From CAZZDA01 sp964652585 (GTDB lineage: Bacteria; Patescibacteriota; Patescibacteriia; UBA1544): a DNA stretch of 6,760 bases. Location: positions 1-6,760 of the forward strand of contig CAZZDA010000052.1 of NCBI GenBank assembly GCA_964652585.1, written 5' to 3'. The translations under genes were made by a program, and so were the position numbers. The notes beneath the pieces were generated by a model. That model had not been told where the DNA came from. It searched no databases and was given only the letters and a program-made list of their open reading frames with translations. Shown in pieces: positions 1 to 5,034 of the stretch (its first letter is position 1; every line of letters begins with the position of its first letter).

Positions 1-183
1 CTGTGGAACATCTTACAAATTTATCTTAAAGACTAGGTTATCTAGTCTAGAGCCAGTAGAAATATTTAAGTATTTACATATTGAAACATTGAAGGGGTGA
101 ATCATTGAAGGATTTAAAGATTTAAGGATTCAAGAAACAAGATAAACAGTGAAGTATTTAAGAATTTAAGCATTGAAATCAAC
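1..183. other. Leader region upstream of mraY, possibly with the last codons of an upstream gene
   Basis: No complete gene is visible here. Bases 3-29 read as a short open stretch ending in TAA (VEHLTNLS), and bases 1-36 read as another ending in TAG (LWNILQIYLKD). Either could be the C-terminus of an upstream gene, for example murF, which often precedes mraY, but eight to eleven residues cannot decide this. An inverted repeat at 30-36/42-48 (agactag, 5-base loop, ctagtct) could form a 7-bp hairpin; it has no following U-tract, so I do not call a terminator. The rest, from 63, is an octamer repeat array described separately. I see no convincing -35/-10 promoter pair. Confidence 0.5.
63..178 (+). 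repeat. Degenerate 8-bp tandem repeat array before mraY (NATTTAAG / NATTGAAR)
   Basis: The stretch can be cut into consecutive 8-base units with little slippage. The units begin tatttaag (63-70), tatttaca (71-78), tattgaaa (79-86) and cattgaag (87-94). After a divergent unit come cattgaag (103-110), gatttaaa (111-118), gatttaag (119-126) and gattcaag (127-134). A 20-base degenerate block follows, then tatttaag (155-162), aatttaag (163-170) and cattgaaa (171-178), five bases before the mraY start codon. The first base of the unit varies and the ATT-AA core is kept. It is not translated. The same octamer occurs before murD and murG. Function is unknown. Confidence 0.75.
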
Positions 184-1242
184 ATGCTTTACCTTCCCGC
201 GTTAAAAGTTTTTATCCTCACCACGCTTGCGTTCGTGGTAACGCTTTTTTGGACGCCATTTTTTATCCGTGTTTTGGAGCGCTATCATGTGGGGAAAAAG
301 ATAAGAGACGAAGCAAGCGCGCCTATTTTTTCAAAACTGCACAAACATAAATCGGGAACACCCACAATGGGCGGCATACTCGTGTGGGGTACTACGCTTG
401 GATTAGCATTAATTTTTTTTGCAGCCTTTAAATTTTTTCCCGCGACATTTTTCGCGGAACTCAACTTTTTAACACGCGCGGAAACCCTGCTGCCCCTAGG
501 TGCATTAGTCGCAACGGCGTTGGTAGGGCTCGTGGATGATTATTTCAATGTTCGTAATATCGGTCCAAATGGCGGGGGACTCAAGATGCGTCATCGCTTG
601 CTTCTCTATACCTTGATCGCAGGCGGCGTGGCGGTGATAGGTGCTCTGTGGTTTTATATCAAGCTGGATTGGGATTTTGTACGTATTCCATTTTTTGGTA
701 ATTTTCAGATCGGTCTTTGGTCAATTCCTTTGTTTATTTTTGTTATTTTAGGTACGGCGTTTTCAGTAAATGAAGCGGACGGTCTTGACGGTCTGGCCGG
801 TGGGGCACTCCTTTTTGCTTTTTTAACGTTTGGAGCTATCGCGTTCTCGCGCGGGCAGGTTGATCTTGCGGCATTTTGCGGAGTGATCATTGGAGCGCTC
901 TTAGCATTTTTGTGGTACAATATTCCACCGGCAAAGTTTTTTATGGGAGATACGGGTGCGATGGCGCTTGGAGTAACCCTTGCTATTTTGGCGATCTTAA
1001 CAAATACCGTACTGCTCTTACCCATTATCGCCTTACTTCTTGTCGTTGAATCAGTTTCAGTATTGTTGCAATGGTTATGGCGATATGTCTTGAAGAAAAA
1101 ACTTTTTTTATCAGCACCACTCCATCATCATTTAGAAGCTTTGGGATGGACTGAATCACAGATTGTGATGCGTTTTTGGATCGTCGCAGCGTTATCGTCA
1201 GTAGTGGGACTTATTATTTTTATGATGGATAGGGGGTGGTAG
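184..1242 (+). CDS. mraY: Phospho-N-acetylmuramoyl-pentapeptide transferase MraY
   Basis: An integral membrane enzyme of 352 residues, the usual size. It transfers phospho-MurNAc-pentapeptide from the UDP precursor to undecaprenyl phosphate, giving lipid I on the inner face of the membrane. Motifs seen in order: SGTPTMGG (57-64); the double aspartate in VDDYFNV (D118, D119); NEADGLDGLAGG (196-207, usually NLTDGLDGLA in the family); MGDTGAMALG (254-263) with D256 as the third catalytic acid; and APLHHHLEALGW (311-322) with the family's triple histidine. Many hydrophobic segments fit the family's ten membrane helices. ATG 184 is the first ATG, GTG or TTG after the in-frame stop at 115-117. It has no Shine-Dalgarno and sits just after the octamer array. 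All three catalytic aspartates are present, so it should be active. Confidence 0.97.
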   Translation: MLYLPALKVFILTTLAFVVTLFWTPFFIRVLERYHVGKKIRDEASAPIFSKLHKHKSGTPTMGGILVWGTTLGLALIFFAAFKFFPATFFAELNFLTRAETLLPLGALVATALVGLVDDYFNVRNIGPNGGGLKMRHRLLLYTLIAGGVAVIGALWFYIKLDWDFVRIPFFGNFQIGLWSIPLFIFVILGTAFSVNEADGLDGLAGGALLFAFLTFGAIAFSRGQVDLAAFCGVIIGALLAFLWYNIPPAKFFMGDTGAMALGVTLAILAILTNTVLLLPIIALLLVVESVSVLLQWLWRYVLKKKLFLSAPLHHHLEALGWTESQIVMRFWIVAALSSVVGLIIFMMDRGW

Positions 1243-1258
1243 CGGCACAAAGTGCTGC
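1242..1258 (+). other. Intercistronic hairpin immediately after mraY
   Basis: Bases 1242-1248 (gcggcac) pair with 1252-1258 (gtgctgc) through a 3-base AAA loop: a 7-bp, mostly G/C stem with one G-U wobble. The stem begins at the last base of the mraY stop codon. It is followed by aatatttaagg, not a U-run, so intrinsic termination is unlikely. It could act as an RNA processing or stability element, or be chance. It also buries the GTG at 1252, the only start for a longer murD frame, which argues against that start. Confidence 0.35.
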
Positions 1259-1260
1259 AA

Positions 1261-1292
1261 TATTTAAGGATTAAAGCATTTAAAGATTTAAG
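1261..1292 (+). repeat. 8-bp tandem repeat array between mraY and murD (four units)
   Basis: Four adjoining octamers, tatttaag, gattaaag, catttaaa and gatttaag, follow the same NATTTAAR consensus as the arrays before mraY and murG. The last unit runs directly into the murD ribosome binding site. If the GTG at 1252 were the murD start, the array would encode residues 4-14 of a lysine-rich tail not expected in MurD, so it is better read as non-coding leader. Confidence 0.75.
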
Positions 1293-1296
1293 GGAG
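1289..1296 (+). promoter_or_regulatory. Ribosome binding site that sets the murD start at 1306
   Basis: TAAGGGAG resembles the Shine-Dalgarno consensus TAAGGAGG and lies nine bases before ATG 1306. It is the best such site in the window. Its left half comes from the last octamer repeat unit. The site favours ATG 1306 over the in-frame GTG codons at 1252 (upstream of the site) and 1300 (only three bases after it). Confidence 0.7.
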
Positions 1297-1305
1297 AAAG
1301 TGGTA

Positions 1306-2706
1306 ATGGAGAAAAAAAAACAGAAAAACCCATATCGCGGGAAAAAAGTACTTATTTTCGGTCTTGGTGTCTATCCGCAAGGTAGCGGCATGGCAGCTGC
1401 CCGATTTTTTTTGCGACAAAAAGCGAAGATAACAATTACAGATCTGCGAACAAAGATCGTACTGCGAGAACAAATACAGGGACTCAAGCGTTATACTATA
1501 GTATGGGTATTAGGGCGGCACAGAAAAAAAGATATACGAGATGCGGATCTTATTATGCGCAATCCCGGTGTACCTTACGCGCATCCTTTGCTTACTCTTG
1601 CACGAAAAAAAAATACACCTATACACAATGACTGCTCTCTCTTTTTCACAATTTCTCCTGTGCGTCCTATAGGGGTAACCGGTACACGAGGAAAAACAAC
1701 AACCACGACACTTATTGCAGAACTCTTGCGTGTAAAACATGCAAAAACATATATGGGAGGCAACATGAAAGTTTCGCCTTTGTCATTTATAGAAAAACTT
1801 AATGAAAAAAGTAAAGTTGTCTTAGAACTTTCCAGTTGGCAACTGGAGGATTTTGATTTTTGGAAAGCGGCGCCGCGTATCGCGGTAGTGACCAATGTAT
1901 TGCCCGATCATCTTAACCGCTATAAGAATTTTGCCGCCTACGCGCGTGCAAAAAAGTCACTATTCTTATGGCAGCAACCGCAAGATGTGGTGGTTTTGAA
2001 TTATGATAATAAAGAAACAAGAGATTTTGGAAAAGAAGCGCTGTCTCGTATCATGTGGTTCTCTACAAAAGTATTACGGACGGGTGATGGTGTCTTTGTG
2101 CGCAAGGGAGTGATAACGATACGGATACATGGTAAGGAGAAAACAGTATTTTCTACAGCGAATATTTTCCTCAAAGGAAAGCACAATCTTGAAAATGCGC
2201 TTGCCGCTATTGCAGTTGCGGCTCTTGAGGGTGTGCCGGTTTCTCAGATACGAAAGGTGCTGACTACCTTTCAGGGCGTACCGGATCGACTGGAAGATAT
2301 TGGAACATACTCCGGTGTGCGCTGTATTAATGACACCACTGCTACCACTCCTGACGCGACACGTGCCGCACTTGAAACGCATGGCGACAAGCAGCGTCTT
2401 ATCTTGATTGCGGGAGGAATGAATAAGAAGCTTTCCTATGAAGAATTGGCACGTATTATTCCAAAGTATTGTAAAGGAGTGGTATTGCTTCCCGGAACCG
2501 CTACCAATGAACTGAAGAAGCATCTTTTATACACAAAGATTTTTTATGTTTTTTCAATAAAAGAGGCGGTACAGCAAGCATTTGCGCTGGCAGAAAAAGG
2601 TGATACTATTTTACTCTCGCCCGCTGCTACAAGCTTTAACCTTTTTCTGAACGAATTTGATAGAGGAGAGCAGTTTAAGAAAGAGGCGCGATCTCATAAC
2701 TTATAA
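1306..2706 (+). CDS. murD: UDP-N-acetylmuramoyl-alanine--glutamate ligase MurD (variant motifs)
   Basis: A cytoplasmic ATP-dependent Mur ligase that adds glutamate to UDP-MurNAc-L-Ala. From ATG 1306 it has 466 residues, close to the family norm. Seen in order: an N-terminal Rossmann-like start VLIFGLGVYPQGSG (15-28); the ATP loop GVTGTRGKTTTTT (123-135); ELSSWQLE (174-181, usually ELSSFQLE); PDHLNRY (200-206); K216 in YARAKKSLF, aligning with the carbamylated lysine; GKHNLENALAAIA (291-303); NDTTATTPDAT (342-352); and SPAATSFNLF (438-447), matching the SPACASxD substrate motif. Oddities: GTRGK replaces the usual G(T/S)NGK, and the lysine of NDSKAT is a threonine, so the ligase is diverged and the amino acid it uses, though probably D-Glu, is not proven. 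The last few codons lie in a short repeat. A GTG at 1252 would add 18 residues but lacks support. Confidence 0.93.
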   Translation: MEKKKQKNPYRGKKVLIFGLGVYPQGSGMAAARFFLRQKAKITITDLRTKIVLREQIQGLKRYTIVWVLGRHRKKDIRDADLIMRNPGVPYAHPLLTLARKKNTPIHNDCSLFFTISPVRPIGVTGTRGKTTTTTLIAELLRVKHAKTYMGGNMKVSPLSFIEKLNEKSKVVLELSSWQLEDFDFWKAAPRIAVVTNVLPDHLNRYKNFAAYARAKKSLFLWQQPQDVVVLNYDNKETRDFGKEALSRIMWFSTKVLRTGDGVFVRKGVITIRIHGKEKTVFSTANIFLKGKHNLENALAAIAVAALEGVPVSQIRKVLTTFQGVPDRLEDIGTYSGVRCINDTTATTPDATRAALETHGDKQRLILIAGGMNKKLSYEELARIIPKYCKGVVLLPGTATNELKKHLLYTKIFYVFSIKEAVQQAFALAEKGDTILLSPAATSFNLFLNEFDRGEQFKKEARSHNL

Positions 2707-2727
2707 CCTACAGCTCATAACCTCTTT
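2693..2727 (+). repeat. Degenerate 7-bp repeat across the murD stop codon
   Basis: Heptamers ctcataa (2693), cttataa (2700), cctacag (2707), ctcataa (2714) and cctcttt (2721) follow each other. The first two are related, the fourth repeats the first exactly, and the fifth is only loosely similar. The array encodes the last three residues of MurD (HNL), contains its stop codon, and fills about half of the gap before ftsW. I recall similar cataacct-like strings at gene junctions in Parcubacteria genomes, but cannot check that here. Confidence 0.5.
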
Positions 2728-2744
2728 CATGCTACGAAGAGACT

Positions 2745-3875
2745 ATGGTTCAAAAACGAAAAAAGAAACAACATATAACAGCTATTGCTACACCGGATAT
2801 GGCGCTCCTTGCGATCACCATAGTTCTTGTAGTATTTGGACTTCTCATGCTGAGCTCTGCCGGAGCTGTGGTGGGTTATGAAACATATGGCGACGCCTAT
2901 TGGCACGTGAAGCACCAGCTTGTTTCCGGAGTGCTCGCGGGCGGCGTGGCGCTGCTCACCTTTCTTTTTTTGCCGTATCACTACCTTCAAAAAATGGCCA
3001 TGCCCATATTTCTTGGAGCACTTGCACTTTTGGCTGCGGTTTTTCTCCCGGGAATTGGTACCAGCTATGGCAGTGGAGCGCGGAGCTGGATCAATCTTGG
3101 TATATCATTTCAACCGAGCGAAATTGCGAAATTAGCGCTTATCATTTATTTAGCGGCAATTTTTGCAAAAAAAGAACCTGAAGCACTTCGTACAACCTTT
3201 GAGGGAATAATTCCTCTTCTAGGAAGTCTTGCTCTTATAGGTTTTCTCATTGTGCTGCAGCCTGATATTGGCACCTTGGCCATTATTGCGGGAGTCGCAT
3301 TCTTGATCTATATTCTTGCTGGCGGCGCCTGGCTGCATGTGAGCGCTCTTGCAGTAACTGGTGCCGGAGCATTCTTACTTTTGATCAAGATGGCGCCATA
3401 CAGAACAGCGCGTTTTATGACTTTTCTTCATCCGGAACTTGATCCGCAAGGCATTGGGTATCATATTAATCAAGCGTTTCTTGCCTTGGGTTCTGGGGGT
3501 ATCTTGGGGAGGGGGTTTGGTCATTCTCGTCAAAAGTACCAGTATTTACCGGAAGTAACGGGCGACTCTATTTTTGCAATTATTGGCGAGGAGCTTGGAT
3601 TCTTTGTCGCAGCACTAGTTGTTTTCGCATTTTTCTTTTTTATTATGCGCGGGTTTACACTGATGCGGCATGCACCGGATGCTTTCGGAAAACTGCTGGC
3701 AGGAGGAATTATATCATGGATCGGCATACAGGCTTTTCTCAATATTGGTGCTATGGTAGGTGTTTTTCCTTTAACAGGCATACCCCTTCCCTTTATTAGT
3801 TTCGGCGGTACCGCGTTAGTTATGGAATTAGCAGCGGTAGGCATACTCTTAAATATTTCAAGGCACACGAGATAA
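2745..3875 (+). CDS. ftsW: Peptidoglycan glycosyltransferase FtsW (SEDS family)
   Basis: A polytopic membrane protein of 376 residues that polymerises lipid II into glycan strands at the septum, normally with a class B penicillin-binding protein. After a basic cytoplasmic start (MVQKRKKKQH), hydrophobic segments fill the rest, fitting the ten helices of SEDS proteins. Family motifs: GARSWINLG (111-119), QPSEIAKLALI (123-133), LQPDIGTLA (171-179), DPQGIGYHINQA (233-244), ALGSGGILGRGFG (247-259), LPEVTGDSIFAIIGEELGF (268-286) and the C-terminal LTGIPLPFISFGGT. D274 aligns with the essential aspartate of E. coli FtsW (D297). RodA shares these motifs; the place between murD and murG makes FtsW the better name. 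ATG 2745 starts 38 bases after murD with only a weak GAAGAG upstream. No ftsI, ftsQ or ftsL is in the window. Confidence 0.94.
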   Translation: MVQKRKKKQHITAIATPDMALLAITIVLVVFGLLMLSSAGAVVGYETYGDAYWHVKHQLVSGVLAGGVALLTFLFLPYHYLQKMAMPIFLGALALLAAVFLPGIGTSYGSGARSWINLGISFQPSEIAKLALIIYLAAIFAKKEPEALRTTFEGIIPLLGSLALIGFLIVLQPDIGTLAIIAGVAFLIYILAGGAWLHVSALAVTGAGAFLLLIKMAPYRTARFMTFLHPELDPQGIGYHINQAFLALGSGGILGRGFGHSRQKYQYLPEVTGDSIFAIIGEELGFFVAALVVFAFFFFIMRGFTLMRHAPDAFGKLLAGGIISWIGIQAFLNIGAMVGVFPLTGIPLPFISFGGTALVMELAAVGILLNISRHTR

Positions 3876-3885
3876 GAACAACAAA

Positions 3886-3933
3886 TATTTAAGAATTTAA
3901 AGATTTAAGTATTTAAGGATTTAAATTTTAAAA
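3886..3933 (+). repeat. 8-bp tandem repeat array abutting the murG start codon
   Basis: Six consecutive octamers, tatttaag, aatttaaa, gatttaag, tatttaag, gatttaaa and the weaker ttttaaaa, fill most of the ftsW-murG gap and end exactly at ATG 3934. This is the cleanest of the three octamer arrays. The junction of units at 3914-3919 makes TAAGGA, a Shine-Dalgarno-like core, but it is 14 bases from the ATG, longer than usual. Confidence 0.8.
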
Positions 3934-5019
3934 ATGACAAAGCACAAAGCACAAAGCACAAAGCACAAAATTCTCCTGGTCGGCGGGTCAACGGGCGGAG
4001 GTCCCGTTATGCCGCTTCTTGCTTTGGTACAAAGGTTGCGTAGCAAGGGTACCGATACCTCCTTTTTATGGCTTGGCAGCAACAATACATTAGAACAACA
4101 GTTGGTGCGTTCTGCGAATATTTCTTATCAAACAATTCCATCGGGAAAGTTGAGACGTTATTGGTCATGGCAAAACTTGCTTGATGGAGGGAGGGTATTT
4201 GGCGGTTTTATTGCCGCTTGTTGGTATATCATGCGATGGAGGCCGACACACATGATATCAGCAGGAGGATATTCCGGACCGCCGGTTGCGCTTGCGTGCT
4301 GGCTCTATCGGGTGCCCATACATATTCATCAACAGGATGTTGTACCGGGGCTTGCCAATCGTTGTATGGCAGTTTTTGCGGCTTCGGTGAGTGTGAGCGT
4401 TGAAGAATCTGCCGCAATGTTCAAAGGAAAGCAGGTTTTGATAACGGGGAATATGGTGCGGCATGATATTGCACATGGTGATCGTGAGGCGCTTTTAGAG
4501 CGTTATCATATGCAACCACATCGTCCTGTACTCTTAGTTCTTGGCGGTGGACAAGGAGCCGCGGCGCTGAATGAACTAATATGGAAAGGACTTGCGTCTT
4601 TGTCGCCGCAAGCATATATTATGCATATGACGGGAAGCGGGAAAAAGCATGACGATATCACGCGTGATGCCTATTGGCAAAAAGAGTTTTTGGGTAGCGA
4701 GCTTTTAGATTGGTATAAAGCGGCAGATGTTATCGTGACACGCGCCGGCATGAGCACATTGTCTGAGCTTGCTTATTTGGGGAAAGCGGCTATTATTATC
4801 CCTATACCGCATTCACATCAAGAAAAAAACGCACGGTACTTTCAAAGAAAAAAGGCCGCCATTGTTCTTGATCAGGAGTACACTTCGTCACAAGACTTTG
4901 CGGCATCTCTTAACAAACTTTTGACTACCAAAAAAGAAAGGGAAAACTTAGAGCAATGTATGGCAGTCTCCATGGAAAAAAATGCGCTTGCGAGCGTTGC
5001 AGAACTCCTCAAGATATAA
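3934..5019 (+). CDS. murG: UDP-GlcNAc:lipid I N-acetylglucosaminyltransferase MurG
   Basis: A peripheral inner-membrane glycosyltransferase (GT28, GT-B fold) that adds GlcNAc to lipid I to make lipid II. Length is 361 residues, as expected. The N-domain has the glycine loop GGSTGGGPVMP (17-27), GGYSGPPVALA (111-121) and HIHQQDVVPGLAN (130-142, usually HEQNxVPGxxN). The C-domain has TGNMVRHDI (171-179), GGGQGAAALNE (204-214), TRAGMSTLSELA (269-280) with the conserved donor-site glutamate E278, and HSHQEKNA (293-300) with its glutamine. The histidine of the usual GGTGGHxxP loop is absent, which is notable. Residues 2-11 are encoded by a 7-bp tandem repeat and precede the conserved fold. ATG 3934 is the only conventional start: a stop lies in frame at 3922-3924, and no other ATG, GTG or TTG occurs before the glycine loop. 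Confidence 0.94.
   Translation: MTKHKAQSTKHKILLVGGSTGGGPVMPLLALVQRLRSKGTDTSFLWLGSNNTLEQQLVRSANISYQTIPSGKLRRYWSWQNLLDGGRVFGGFIAACWYIMRWRPTHMISAGGYSGPPVALACWLYRVPIHIHQQDVVPGLANRCMAVFAASVSVSVEESAAMFKGKQVLITGNMVRHDIAHGDREALLERYHMQPHRPVLLVLGGGQGAAALNELIWKGLASLSPQAYIMHMTGSGKKHDDITRDAYWQKEFLGSELLDWYKAADVIVTRAGMSTLSELAYLGKAAIIIPIPHSHQEKNARYFQRKKAAIVLDQEYTSSQDFAASLNKLLTTKKERENLEQCMAVSMEKNALASVAELLKI
3937..3969 (+). repeat. acaaagc heptamer tandem repeat inside the murG N-terminus
   Basis: Four perfect copies of acaaagc (3937-3943, 3944-3950, 3951-3957, 3958-3964) and a partial fifth (acaaa) follow the murG ATG at once. Because seven is not a multiple of three, the encoded peptide repeats every seven residues (TKHKAQS, TKHK). 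A gain or loss of one or two units would shift the reading frame; three units would not. Confidence 0.9.
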
Positions 5020-5034
5020 GCGAACCTCTCAACT

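Noticed and set aside
63..178. CRISPR-like array in the leader
   Set aside because: Units are 8 bp, degenerate and adjoining, with no spacers and no cas genes.
911..921. Extended -10-like TGGTACAAT inside mraY
   Set aside because: It falls on conserved coding sequence, with no matching -35 and no gene boundary nearby.
1252..1305. GTG 1252 as the murD start, adding 18 residues
   Set aside because: The extra residues are encoded by a hairpin arm and the octamer repeat, and a good ribosome binding site lies between this codon and ATG 1306.
2074..2523. 149-codon antisense frame within murD
   Set aside because: It lies wholly opposite a well-supported conserved gene and its translation resembles no protein family.
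2657..2881. 74-codon frame over the murD end and ftsW start, with a cysteine-rich tail
   Set aside because: It overlaps both real genes out of frame; the cysteines arise from reading ftsW codons in another frame.
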